From a virus, in the IMG/VR virus record IMGVR_UViG_3300005534_000011, positions 1-64,000 of that record: DNA of 64,000 nt; one strand, given 5' to 3'. This document shows, in pieces, positions 1 to 7,037 of this stretch. The notes under the pieces are model-generated. The model ran no database searches, was not told where the DNA came from, and was given only the letters and a program-made list of their open reading frames with translations. Every line of letters starts with the position of its first letter. Position 1 is the stretch's first letter. The translations under genes and the position numbers were made by a program.

Positions 1-348
1 GATGCTGGTCGTGAACGTGAGAAGGCCGAAGTTGAAAAAGCAACTTCCCAGATCAAGTACGAACAAGCTCAAATTGATGCAAAGACCACGAAAGAGAAAG
101 CTGAAGCCGAAGCATATGCCAAGAAAGTGGTGATGCAGGCGGATGGTGCGCTGACTCAGAAACTGAATGCATGGGTTGAGAGCCAGAAGGTCTGGGCATC
201 TGCCGCACGCCATGCTCCGGTTCCACAACTCATCATGGGTGGTAGTAGTGAAGGTGCAGGTCGTCAGAGTGAAATCCAAACCATCGCTGGACTTGTTGGT
301 GTAAAAGCTGCCAAAGACCTGATGCTGGACCTGAACGTCAAGCAATAA
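1..348 (+). CDS. SPFH/band 7 (prohibitin-like) protein, C-terminal part
   Basis: The gene enters from the left edge in frame 1; the last 115 residues are visible. They begin with a long charged helix rich in Glu, Lys and Ala (about fragment residues 5-50, repeated EKA and EAEA steps) and pass into a hydrophobic, proline-containing tail with VPQLIMGG. This order is typical of the end of stomatin/prohibitin (SPFH) proteins, membrane-associated ring-forming scaffolds. The SPFH domain itself would lie upstream, outside the window, so the family call rests on the helical tail only. A terminator follows 20 bases after the stop. Confidence 0.6.
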   Translation, partial: DAGREREKAEVEKATSQIKYEQAQIDAKTTKEKAEAEAYAKKVVMQADGALTQKLNAWVESQKVWASAARHAPVPQLIMGGSSEGAGRQSEIQTIAGLVGVKAAKDLMLDLNVKQ

Positions 349-367
349 TTCAATCAATTGAATAAGG

Positions 368-390
368 AACCCGGTGAAAGCCGGGTTTTT
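368..390 (+). terminator. Rho-independent terminator after the SPFH gene
   Basis: AACCCGG and CCGGGTT (368-374, 381-387) form a 7-bp stem closed by TGAAAG, followed by T5. It ends four bases before the next start codon, so gene 394 has little room for its own leader. Confidence 0.85.
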
Positions 391-393
391 AAT

Positions 394-669
394 ATGAAAA
401 AGATACCAAATCTGTTCCTAAACGGTTATGTTGCAATTCGTAACCAAGATGCGTTTCAATATGGTCTTGTCGGTCATAGCACAGGTGTTGTCAAACGTCG
501 ATTTACCGATGGTATGAAATCCCATTACATCAAGTTCGATGCCCAGACCGACTTTGGATTGTATCAACCAATCAATCCGGTAGCCCTCAAGGGCTTTCTG
601 AACGATATGAAAGGCGTCAATGTCAGTTCGGATGAGCTGATTCGGTTGATGTTGGAAAACCTAGGTTGA
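394..669 (+). CDS. Hypothetical protein, 91 aa
   Basis: Starts at ATG 394, just past the terminator hairpin; a TTG upstream in the same frame would place the hairpin inside the gene and is unlikely. The protein is mixed alpha/beta with a basic patch (VVKRR) and no membrane segment; I do not recognise it. No clear Shine-Dalgarno sequence precedes the start. It ends in a TTGA overlap with the SLOG gene, so the two are probably translated together. Confidence 0.6.
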   Translation: MKKIPNLFLNGYVAIRNQDAFQYGLVGHSTGVVKRRFTDGMKSHYIKFDAQTDFGLYQPINPVALKGFLNDMKGVNVSSDELIRLMLENLG

Positions 670-1238
670 TCGTTACTGGAATTGGCTCTAGGGAAATTGA
701 TACAATCCAATTTGAGATTTGTCAGAACCTCGCTACAGTCCTCGCTAATAAAGGCTGGCATTTACGGTCTGGTGGTGCTAGAGGGGCAGATACTGCATGG
801 GAATTGGGGTTTACTGGATCTGATCGAAAAACGATCTATCTCCCAGAACGCAATTTCAATGGTCGTGGGAATGCCCCTTATTTCAAAGTTCCATCGGATT
901 GGCATGAGCTATGGTTCGAAGCTCAAGAAATTGCCCGTAAAATCCATCCAAGATTTGATGCAATGGCGGAATTTGGTCAGAACGCTCATACCCGGAATGT
1001 GTTTCAGGTACTCGGAGACGACCTAAAGACCAAGGCTGATTTGGTTATTGCATGCGCAGAACCAAACGGTCGGTCTGTTAAGGGTGGTACTGCTACAGCA
1101 TTCAATCTGGCAAAGGCGCTTGGTGTCACCACATTCAATGTATGGCTACCTCAAGACAGAGAAACCATCTATAAAATTTATGCACCCGAACTAGATGGTC
1201 AGGATCTTAGAACCGGGCAAGTCTCGTTATTAGATTGA
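666..1238 (+). CDS. SLOG / DprA-like nucleotide-binding Rossmann protein
   Basis: Begins at TTG 666, whose last bases overlap the preceding TGA. The N-terminus MIVTGIGSRE is the beta1-loop of a Rossmann fold, and SGGARGADTAWE (about residues 35-46) matches the GSGGARGxD nucleotide-binding loop of the SLOG/LOG/DprA group. Later GGTATAFNLAKALG (about 141-154) looks like the second glycine-rich segment. Family members bind nucleotides or nucleotide-derived messengers, or act in DNA uptake (DprA). In a phage it could sense or process a nucleotide signal; the ligand cannot be read from sequence. Confidence 0.75.
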   Translation: MIVTGIGSREIDTIQFEICQNLATVLANKGWHLRSGGARGADTAWELGFTGSDRKTIYLPERNFNGRGNAPYFKVPSDWHELWFEAQEIARKIHPRFDAMAEFGQNAHTRNVFQVLGDDLKTKADLVIACAEPNGRSVKGGTATAFNLAKALGVTTFNVWLPQDRETIYKIYAPELDGQDLRTGQVSLLD

Positions 1239-1280
1239 ACCTCACAAAACTAGATATCGACAAAATAAATCTCGATTCTG

Positions 1281-1309
1281 TTTATTAACTCCCAAAACTG
1301 ATATAGAAT
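1281..1309 (+). promoter_or_regulatory. Promoter of the GATTCTGTTTA class
   Basis: TTTATT (1281-1286), 17-base spacer, TAGAAT (1304-1309), preceded by GATTCTG as in the promoters at 8354, 44448, 44526, 56315 and 58941. The expected start site falls almost on ATG 1316. Confidence 0.6.
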
Positions 1310-1315
1310 AGGCTT

Positions 1316-1618
1316 ATGAGCACACAAATTACTTCGGCAATGATTCAATATTGGTCACTGACCGATGCACAAAAAGTCAAATTTCCAGCGGGTGAAATCC
1401 GGGATCTGATTGCCCGGAAAACCTTCTACGAAAGCTCTACAATCTCCGCGATTACCATCCTTGGCTGGATGGCGGATAACCTTCAAATTTCGTTTGAAGA
1501 ACGGAAAAACATTCTGTCTCTGATCGAAGCGGTAGAGAAAGAACCACGTTTAACCAAAACCGAGCTGACTGAACAGCTTAATACCCTGTTGACAATCGTC
1601 AACCATTATACCAAATAA
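1316..1618 (+). CDS. Hypothetical helical protein, 100 aa
   Basis: ATG 1316 opens a mostly helical, soluble protein with no recognised domain. Only a short AGG lies upstream, three bases before the start. The -10 box of the upstream promoter ends six bases before the ATG, so the message may be leaderless or the gene may depend on read-through. The next gene starts 9 bases after the stop. Confidence 0.65.
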   Translation: MSTQITSAMIQYWSLTDAQKVKFPAGEIRDLIARKTFYESSTISAITILGWMADNLQISFEERKNILSLIEAVEKEPRLTKTELTEQLNTLLTIVNHYTK

Positions 1619-1627
1619 GGTAATTTG

Positions 1628-1987
1628 ATGAAATCTAAAAATTTCATGTCACCAATTGAAGTGATGATTTATAGTGCTGTACTGGTACTGATTCTTCTTT
1701 TTGGTGGTGCTAAAGCGATTCTGTACCTTTCCACCGGCAACGATGTGAACGTGACGGTGACCGACAAGGGCGAGCGTTGTAAATCGGTTGGGGACTGTAA
1801 GTACCTGATCTACACCGATAAAGGCACCTTCGAAGATCGCGATTCGTGGTTGAATTGGAAATTCAATTCCAGCGATATCTACGGCGATATCAAACGTGAC
1901 ACCAAGTACACCTTCCATACCAACGGGATTCGTGTTGCATTCCTGAGCTGGTATCCAAACATCGCATCGGTACAGGAAGTCAAGTAA
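1628..1987 (+). CDS. Membrane-anchored hypothetical protein, 119 aa
   Basis: Start is ATG 1628. A hydrophobic segment at residues 12-32 anchors a soluble domain with CKSVGDCKYLIYTDKGTFE, DSWLNWKFNSSDIYG and a final FLSWYPNI stretch. This arrangement resembles a small membrane-bound protein family found in several T4-like and other tailed phages, of unknown function (recalled, not searched). The C-terminal domain should face the periplasm, where the two cysteines could pair. The stop overlaps the start of the HD gene (TAATG). Confidence 0.7.
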   Translation: MKSKNFMSPIEVMIYSAVLVLILLFGGAKAILYLSTGNDVNVTVTDKGERCKSVGDCKYLIYTDKGTFEDRDSWLNWKFNSSDIYGDIKRDTKYTFHTNGIRVAFLSWYPNIASVQEVK

Positions 1988-2469
1988 TGGGAACTTTTCT
2001 GGGTGGTATTTTCGCTGTATCTGCAATGGCTCATCAATTTGATATAGACAAGGGCGGTAAGGCATATTTCCTGCATTGCATCACGGTAATGGAAAATGCA
2101 CGAAAAATGGGCGTCACGAATGAAGTGAGTCTTGCACTCGCGGTTTCTCATGATGTCGGGGAAGATCACCCGGAAATGGTCAAGCATCTTTTGATGCATG
2201 CCAGAGCCCATGGTGTACTGGAAAAGTTCGAATCTGGGCTGGACTTGTTGACCAAGCGTATGGATGAGCCTTATGAGGATTTCATCAAACGCATCATCGA
2301 TTCTGGTCGGATTGATATTATCCGCATCAAAAAAGCTGACCTCAAGCACAACTCCTGTATCACAAGGCTCAAGGGCGTGCGTCCTAGCGACATTGCTCGG
2401 GTGCAGAAATACCACAAATCTTGGTTGGATCTGGAATTCGCGGAAGTCAATCTGAATGTTAGTGTCTGA
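1987..2469 (+). CDS. HD-domain phosphohydrolase of the RelA/SpoT/MESH1 type
   Basis: The 160-residue protein carries the order of motifs seen in ppGpp-hydrolase HD domains: AHQ near residue 16, KGGKAYFLH ending in H30, SHDVGED with H55-D56 and E59-D60, the LTKRMDEPYEDFI strand-helix, and KKADLKHN with D118 as the distal metal ligand. MESH1 and the SpoT hydrolase domain cut pyrophosphate from (p)ppGpp, and MESH1 also hydrolyses NADPH. Length matches a stand-alone MESH1 domain. It could lower the host stringent alarmone during infection; the substrate is inferred from family only. Confidence 0.75.
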   Translation: MGTFLGGIFAVSAMAHQFDIDKGGKAYFLHCITVMENARKMGVTNEVSLALAVSHDVGEDHPEMVKHLLMHARAHGVLEKFESGLDLLTKRMDEPYEDFIKRIIDSGRIDIIRIKKADLKHNSCITRLKGVRPSDIARVQKYHKSWLDLEFAEVNLNVSV

Positions 2470-2644
2470 ATATAAAAAACTGCTTGCAAGTCACGACTGG
2501 TTCTATCAGAATTCCGATGACCACGGGGAGTGGTCAGCCGGGAGGGCGGTGTTTTACACGCTTTGTCGGCAACAGGGGATTTTGGATCTAGACGCTTCGA
2601 TCTGGAACGAGTATTGCCCTGCGGAATTCAAGTTGTACAAATAA
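2456..2644 (+). CDS. Hypothetical protein, 62 aa
   Basis: ATG 2456 lies 14 bases inside the HD gene. The small acidic protein contains HDWFYQNSDDHGEWSAG and a conserved-looking WNEYCP near the end. A similar short protein is familiar from other tailed phages but has no assigned role. It shares the message with the HD hydrolase, so the two are made together. Confidence 0.6.
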   Translation: MLVSEYKKLLASHDWFYQNSDDHGEWSAGRAVFYTLCRQQGILDLDASIWNEYCPAEFKLYK

Positions 2645-2677
2645 TAACCAAAATAGGATATTGGGGGCAGGATCAAA

Positions 2678-3502
2678 ATGGGTGCAGTTGCAATTGTGGG
2701 TGATGTGGATAGTTCTTGCATTTCCTTTGCAGATGATGTAGTCAAATTTGATCTGTCCTACGACATTCTCGTACTTCAAGCAATCATCGAAGTCAAGAGT
2801 GTTCAGGGTGATACGCACAACTTGCCGAAGAATTTGATTAAAATTTTCGACAAGTATGCAACCAAGCAGGCGCTAGGGTGTGAGTTTACTCCGGTCGATG
2901 GCGTAGGGGATAGTGGGTACGACATCGAATTTATCTCCGAAGTGTTGGGTAAGTGCTTTACTTTCCTCGGGAATGGCTCGTTCGCAGAGGTGTTTAGCCT
3001 CGGTTCAGAGTGGGTTCTAAAAGTCAACTGTCGAGATACTTTTCATTCGCCGGTTGATGGTGGGTTTGGCTGGATGAAGACCTGCACCAAGCACCAAGGG
3101 AATCCATATATCCCTAACCTTTCGTCGATTGAACAGCGTGGACATTTGTACATTGCTGTGGTAGAGCATCTGCATCTTGGGGTCGGTCTGTCGTTCGAAG
3201 ATGGATCGCTTGGGGATCTGTCCGATGAATCCTACACCCCAGATTTTGATGTAATCACCTATATGGATGAGTCTGAGTTCACCTTCGGCCAGTTCATCAA
3301 ACACAGCCCAAAAGATGCAATTGCCGTGGCACGAGTGTATGAGTCACATCGCCGGGATGTACGCGGCTGCGACGACATCAGCCGAGACAATGTGATGCAT
3401 CGTGGTGGGTTTCCGGTCCTCACAGACCCAATCTGTGACACAAAGAGTGGATATACGCAATTGGAACAAGGTTCTTCGTTTTCATGGATGTCGCGGAATT
3501 AA
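2678..3502 (+). CDS. Kinase-fold protein A
   Basis: The 274-residue protein has a glycine-rich loop GNGSFAEV (residues 98-105), a candidate ATP-anchoring lysine in VLKV (K115), a catalytic-loop-like DISRDNVM (about 233-240) and LTDPIC in place of the DFG strand. This order matches bacterial and phage Ser/Thr kinase-like folds such as T7 gp0.7. Residues 1-90 form an extra N-terminal part without a recognised domain. It overlaps the next kinase-like gene by 19 bases and is one of three related proteins (others at 3484 and 43135). Activity and targets are unknown. Confidence 0.6.
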   Translation: MGAVAIVGDVDSSCISFADDVVKFDLSYDILVLQAIIEVKSVQGDTHNLPKNLIKIFDKYATKQALGCEFTPVDGVGDSGYDIEFISEVLGKCFTFLGNGSFAEVFSLGSEWVLKVNCRDTFHSPVDGGFGWMKTCTKHQGNPYIPNLSSIEQRGHLYIAVVEHLHLGVGLSFEDGSLGDLSDESYTPDFDVITYMDESEFTFGQFIKHSPKDAIAVARVYESHRRDVRGCDDISRDNVMHRGGFPVLTDPICDTKSGYTQLEQGSSFSWMSRN

Positions 3503-4098
3503 TCAAATGTCTAGGTGTTGGTGATTTGCGAGGGGCGATGGTTTATGCCCCTCGCGTTTTCCATGAAACCCTAGAATTGCAACGGCTATTGCCGGACGGT
3601 TGGAAATATCACGGGACAGGCTTCTATTCGCTGGTGATAGGTCCGACCGATTCAAATATGGTGTTCAAGCTATCGTGGAAGGGATCTGATCCATGGATTC
3701 AGTACGCAGAGCACGTAACCCAGCAACCAATGGACTCAAACCCATTGATGCCCAAAATTTACAATCTGTTTGTAGACGATGGTCGGGCAATTGCTGTCAT
3801 GGAACGTCTCTATGAATCCGAAATTGTCCATAGTGTTGGTATGTCGAATGTTGTAAAACTCTGTAGAAATCAATGGTTTAGCAATCAGTTTAAAACTCTG
3901 ACCGCCAAGCGAAAGAAAATTGCAGATTTTTTACGATATCAGTTTGACATGCGCGGGAACCGCAATTACAATACAAACAACCTAGCTGATATCGTGATTT
4001 GGATGGCTGGGTTACCGGATGCAAAAGTGGATTGTCACGGGTCAAACTGGATGATTCGCACAACCGGACAACTCGTACTTACCGATCCGATTGGATAA
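3484..4098 (+). CDS. Kinase-fold protein B
   Basis: A 204-residue relative of the preceding protein, with GTGFYSLV (44-51), FKLSWKG with K62, DCHGSNWMI (183-191) and LTDPIG at the very end. The HGxN loop plus the LTDP strand is the best match of the three to aminoglycoside-phosphotransferase-like and T7 gp0.7-like kinases. The chain stops just after the metal-binding Asp (D201), so the usual helical C-terminal lobe beyond it is missing. It may be a minimal kinase or a pseudokinase. Confidence 0.6.
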   Translation: MDVAELIKCLGVGDLRGAMVYAPRVFHETLELQRLLPDGWKYHGTGFYSLVIGPTDSNMVFKLSWKGSDPWIQYAEHVTQQPMDSNPLMPKIYNLFVDDGRAIAVMERLYESEIVHSVGMSNVVKLCRNQWFSNQFKTLTAKRKKIADFLRYQFDMRGNRNYNTNNLADIVIWMAGLPDAKVDCHGSNWMIRTTGQLVLTDPIG

Positions 4099-4109
4099 AA
4101 GGAAATATC

Positions 4110-4400
4110 ATGAAAACTTCTATGTTGGTTCTTGCACTCGCTCTTGGCACTCTGGCCGGTTGTGCATCGAAAGCTGATATCGATCACAGTGAAGCTCGTA
4201 CCGATGGTACGCGAGTCTTCTACAACTGTTCGTCGCTGATTCAGAAACAGTTGGTGATTCAACAGTTCAACCAGTGCTACCTGAATGGTCCGAAGACCAA
4301 GGAGAATCGGTTCGACTGTGAAGAAGTTGCCCGCTCCATGGCGTGTGACCGAATGGTCGAAGTCACCCAGCACGCTCCGGTTGCTGAAATCAAACCATAA
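4110..4400 (+). CDS. Small lipoprotein, 96 aa
   Basis: ATG 4110 follows AAAGGAA. Residues 1-17 form a signal peptide ending in LAGC, so Cys18 should be lipidated and the protein exported by Sec. The mature part has cysteines that could form two disulfides and an ARSMACDRM segment, but no known domain. A longer reading of this frame from 3999 lies inside the kinase gene and is not needed. A strong terminator follows 19 bases after the stop, ending this operon. Confidence 0.8.
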   Translation: MKTSMLVLALALGTLAGCASKADIDHSEARTDGTRVFYNCSSLIQKQLVIQQFNQCYLNGPKTKENRFDCEEVARSMACDRMVEVTQHAPVAEIKP

Positions 4401-4419
4401 TTTCACATCACCTCAAATG

Positions 4420-4441
4420 GGCGGCGATTGCCGCCTTTTTT
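4420..4441 (+). terminator. Rho-independent terminator
   Basis: GGCGGC and GCCGCC (4420-4425, 4430-4435) with a GATT loop, then T6. Ends the 1.3-4.4 kb operon. Confidence 0.9.
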
Positions 4442-4459
4442 ATTGCTTGGAATAAATTG

Positions 4460-4744
4460 ATGAAACCAGTTCTAGATTACGCCGACCGTGAAATCATGGT
4501 TGGTAATTTCGTTGCCTACTCCACATCAACAGGTGGTATGGGCATTTACAAGGTAGCGAAACTCAATCAGAAAGACCCTGATTGGCCTAGTTTGTCTGCT
4601 ACGGAATATTTTCAAAAAAACATAGGCGAACCATTCTACCGTGGGAGTGATAAGACTGTGTGTCTCAAATTCCCGCATGCTGCCATTGTCCTACCTGATG
4701 GATTCTTCAATACCAGCGAAGAATTGTACTCGAATTTGGTTTGA
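4460..4744 (+). CDS. Small beta-rich hypothetical protein, 94 aa
   Basis: ATG 4460 directly after the terminator. The N-terminus has IMVGNFVAYSTSTGGMGIYKV, a strand-turn-strand pattern like SH3/KOW-type small barrels; proteins at 4799, 7037 and 20574 begin in a comparable way. No catalytic motif is visible. The promoter at 4741 overlaps its last codons and serves the following gene. Confidence 0.6.
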   Translation: MKPVLDYADREIMVGNFVAYSTSTGGMGIYKVAKLNQKDPDWPSLSATEYFQKNIGEPFYRGSDKTVCLKFPHAAIVLPDGFFNTSEELYSNLV

Positions 4745-4768
4745 TATTCTGTTTCGGTATGGTAAGAT
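4741..4768 (+). promoter_or_regulatory. Promoter for the 4799-6157 operon
   Basis: TTGATA (4741-4746), 16-base spacer containing TTCTGTTT, TAAGAT (4763-4768). Leader of about 25 bases to ATG 4799. Confidence 0.6.
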
Positions 4769-4798
4769 GGCTCTATCGAAACAGAATGGAAATTGGCA

Positions 4799-5071
4799 AT
4801 GCTCATTGACCGATATGGTAAAGAAGTTTATCCGGGTGAATGGTTTATTCGGATGGATCAAAATAACGAAGGGCGGGTGTATCTCGTTGAAGGATACCCT
4901 AAAGAGGGTTATGTAGCTGTTCATGAACACAAGCCAATCTATGACACGGTGTCAATGTTGGTTATTCTGGAATTAATTCCAGCCCGTTTGAAACAAACCA
5001 TCAAACTCCCGTCCGGGGTACTTTGGTATCCTAAAGTGCTTCTGCCAAAGGTAGGTGCCCGTGAGCAATAG
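4799..5071 (+). CDS. Small beta-rich hypothetical protein, 90 aa
   Basis: Start taken as ATG 4799. The sequence DRYGKEVYPGEWFIRM followed by a GRVYLVEGY strand again suggests a small SH3-like barrel. Nothing catalytic is seen. Its end overlaps the next gene by 11 bases. Confidence 0.6.
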   Translation: MLIDRYGKEVYPGEWFIRMDQNNEGRVYLVEGYPKEGYVAVHEHKPIYDTVSMLVILELIPARLKQTIKLPSGVLWYPKVLLPKVGAREQ

Positions 5072-5366
5072 CCGCCGCAAATTCCTCTGCATGGATTGTA
5101 AAGTGGATACCGGTAAAATCGGTGAACATTACATGCTGGCAGATTCAACGTGGAATTTGATCCATGATTCCAACAAAGGTATGCTCTGTATTGGTTGCGT
5201 CGAAACCCGATTGGGTCGGCAATTGATCAATACAGATTTCAACGATTCTCATGTTAACAAACCGTTTCCGGGGAAATTTTTCAGTGGACGACTCCACAAT
5301 CGAATTAACAATATCGAAATTGATGCAAATCGAACAGGGCGTCAGGGCACTCGATGCGCTGCATGA
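5061..5366 (+). CDS. Zinc-binding hypothetical protein (CxxC...CxxC)
   Basis: Probable GTG start at 5061, inside the end of the previous gene; GTG 5055 is also possible. CMDCKVDTGKIGEHYML and GMLCIGCVETRLGRQL contain two CxxC pairs that likely bind one zinc. This pattern, with the ETRLGR helix, recurs in many tailed phages as an unassigned small protein. The last 25 residues are less structured and overlap the following gene. Confidence 0.65.
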   Translation: MSNSRRKFLCMDCKVDTGKIGEHYMLADSTWNLIHDSNKGMLCIGCVETRLGRQLINTDFNDSHVNKPFPGKFFSGRLHNRINNIEIDANRTGRQGTRCAA

Positions 5367-5457
5367 ACTGCTGTCGTTGGGTAAACCTGTAGATCAGGAC
5401 CATATCGACCTGTTGGATGCTGCATTGTTCCGAATCAACAAAGGGTTGGAAAATTAA
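5284..5457 (+). CDS. Hypothetical helical protein, about 57 aa
   Basis: GTG 5284 is preferred because GGGGAA stands upstream; ATG 5251 and ATG 5323 are alternatives. The body is two amphipathic helices (DALHELLSLG, DLLDAALFRINKG). It overlaps the zinc protein and leads into the thioredoxin-like gene four bases after its stop, so it sits in the same message. No family recognised. Confidence 0.5.
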   Translation: MDDSTIELTISKLMQIEQGVRALDALHELLSLGKPVDQDHIDLLDAALFRINKGLEN

Positions 5458-5460
5458 GTA

Positions 5461-5682
5461 ATGACTAAGATTTTTGGTGCTGCATGGTGTGGCAACTGTT
5501 CGACAGCTAAAAAAGCTCTCGATACCATTGGGTTTGTGTATGAGTACGTCGATATCGATACAGATATGGATCAAGCCCAAGCAAACAATATCCGTTCACT
5601 CCCAACGATGATTACCGAAGCCGGTGACCGTCTGATTGGCTCTGCGAAGATTATCGAATTTGTCAATTCTCAAAGCAATTGA
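5461..5682 (+). CDS. Thioredoxin/glutaredoxin-like protein
   Basis: A 73-residue protein with the redox motif WCGNC at residues 9-13, a following helix (STAKKALDTIG), YVDIDTD on strand 2 and a cis-proline in SLPTM. These are the standard thioredoxin-fold landmarks in a minimal form, comparable in role to T4 NrdC, which reduces ribonucleotide reductase. The substrate here is not shown; no reductase gene lies in the window. Confidence 0.85.
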   Translation: MTKIFGAAWCGNCSTAKKALDTIGFVYEYVDIDTDMDQAQANNIRSLPTMITEAGDRLIGSAKIIEFVNSQSN

Positions 5683-6157
5683 TCGCGCTTACCGGGTTTC
5701 TCAAGAACGCAAATATGATCGTATCTACTGGTCGTTAGACCTGCATGGTACGGTCCTGCATGGGAACTATCTGGCTAACACATATGAATGGATTTCACCA
5801 GAGATTCCGGGACTTCTGAGAAAGCTCTCAGAATTTGATGAAACCCATTTCATTCTCTGGAGTTCTCTACACCCGGAAGAAATTCCGAATGTGTTGAGGT
5901 TCTTCCATGACGCTGGTATCCATGTATTCGCCGTCAATGGCAACCCACTGGAAGGTAACACCCAGACCGGGAACTTTGATGCAAAGTTCTATACCTCGAT
6001 CATCGTAGATGATAAAGCTGGGTTCGATCCTGCGGATTGGGATCAGGTTTACCGGGCTACGATTCACTACCGTGAACGCTACGGCTTTACCGGTGGGAAT
6101 TATTACCCACATCGATCAGATATTGAGAAATGGCCTCTAGGCTGGCAATACGTTTAA
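5660..6157 (+). CDS. HAD-like hydrolase
   Basis: Start uncertain; TTG 5660 within the end of the thioredoxin gene is the best placed. YWSLDLHGTVLHGNY contains the HAD motif I (DxxGT form), ILWSSLHPEEI gives the motif II serine on its strand, and IIVDDKAGFD is the acidic motif III/IV. Phage HAD proteins of this size are often annotated as nucleotidase-like phosphatases, but the substrate is unknown. The gene closes its operon, with a terminator six bases after the stop. Confidence 0.7.
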   Translation: MSILKAIDRAYRVSQERKYDRIYWSLDLHGTVLHGNYLANTYEWISPEIPGLLRKLSEFDETHFILWSSLHPEEIPNVLRFFHDAGIHVFAVNGNPLEGNTQTGNFDAKFYTSIIVDDKAGFDPADWDQVYRATIHYRERYGFTGGNYYPHRSDIEKWPLGWQYV

Positions 6158-6162
6158 TCAAT

Positions 6163-6186
6163 AGCCCGGTATATCCGGGCTTTTTA
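6163..6186 (+). terminator. Rho-independent terminator
   Basis: AGCCCGG and CCGGGCT (6163-6169, 6175-6181), loop TATAT, then T-rich tract. Confidence 0.9.
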
Positions 6187-6230
6187 TTGCTTAGAGATTG
6201 ATTCGAAACAGAATTTTTGTTTTGAAAGTG

Positions 6231-6259
6231 TTTAGAATGCTCTGAAACTGATGTATGAT
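6231..6259 (+). promoter_or_regulatory. Promoter for the 6299-8358 operon
   Basis: TTTAGA (6231-6236), 17 bases, TATGAT (6254-6259) with TG one base upstream. The spacer repeats the ATGxxCTGAAAC element found at 44532. Confidence 0.65.
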
Positions 6260-6298
6260 GACCACATAAGCAAATAATCAACAGAATAGGAGCATATG

Positions 6299-6637
6299 AT
6301 GTATTCAACCAATCAATTCAGTCGTGACCTCGCTATTGCTACCTATCGGGAATATCGTGACCCAAATCTGAGACGTACTAAAGTGAAATCCCTCTACGAT
6401 AAATTTGGGGTATCCGAAGTTCTGTTCGATGGCCGTATTATTGGTTGGAATGTTGGACAAAATCAGTTTGTATGTTTCAAGAAACGTTATGCCACCGAAG
6501 CCGATGCGAGACTGGTTACGTCTGTAGGTATGATCAAATCAAAAGGTCGATTCGCTGCCACTGGAGTCTATCACTGCAAGAACTGTGATGGTTGGCACGC
6601 GACCAGTAAGGGTCATATGGCCGGGAAGTATAAATGA
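6299..6637 (+). CDS. Hypothetical protein with CxxC-GWH motif, 112 aa
   Basis: AGGAG at 6288-6292 selects ATG 6299 (ATG 6296 is too close). The protein ends with YHCKNCDGWHATSKGH, a CxxC plus histidine signature seen at the end of many small phage proteins and likely a zinc site. The rest is basic and helical (YREYRDPNLRRTKVK). First gene of its operon. Function unknown. Confidence 0.7.
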   Translation: MYSTNQFSRDLAIATYREYRDPNLRRTKVKSLYDKFGVSEVLFDGRIIGWNVGQNQFVCFKKRYATEADARLVTSVGMIKSKGRFAATGVYHCKNCDGWHATSKGHMAGKYK

Positions 6638-6834
6638 TTCTTTACCAAGAATTTGATACAATGATCGAATGCAATCCCTCCCGATCTGTAATGGAAGATT
6701 TTTCTGTTCGCTTGGGAGTTGCTGTAGAAGATTTGATGTTTTCTGACGTTCAATCCATGTGTCATGATATCGCGGGCATTATCGAACGCGCATTTGACTG
6801 GTCTGAACGCATTACTGATCGTATGGGAGAGTAA
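6634..6834 (+). CDS. Hypothetical protein, 66 aa
   Basis: ATG 6634 makes a 4-base ATGA overlap with the previous stop. Acidic, all-helical, no motif recognised. Five bases separate it from the next gene. Confidence 0.6.
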   Translation: MILYQEFDTMIECNPSRSVMEDFSVRLGVAVEDLMFSDVQSMCHDIAGIIERAFDWSERITDRMGE

Positions 6835-6839
6835 GAAGT

Positions 6840-7037
6840 ATGTTTGATATTCTGGCTAAAGCAGTTCGTATGAGCCTGTCCACTACTCCACATGGTCGTA
6901 AATTGATGTTGAGTTGGAAAGACTCTCAAATCAAAGCAGAATTGAAAGACCCATGCTTCTTTGGGGTAAAGAATCCCATCAAAGTAAAAGAACATGCTGT
7001 AAAGCATTTTGAGAAATTGGCGGAACTTCGAAAATAA
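6840..7037 (+). CDS. Hypothetical protein, 65 aa
   Basis: ATG 6840 follows AAGAAG. Basic protein with a Lys-rich C-terminus (VKEHAVKHFEKLAELRK). Its stop is joined to the next gene by TAATG. No family recognised. Confidence 0.6.
   Translation: MFDILAKAVRMSLSTTPHGRKLMLSWKDSQIKAELKDPCFFGVKNPIKVKEHAVKHFEKLAELRK

Noticed and set aside
1649-2415. Minus-strand frames of 138 and 178 codons
   Set aside because: They lie antisense to the membrane-anchored and HD genes, which have clear motifs and coupling; no minus-strand promoter or ribosome-binding site.
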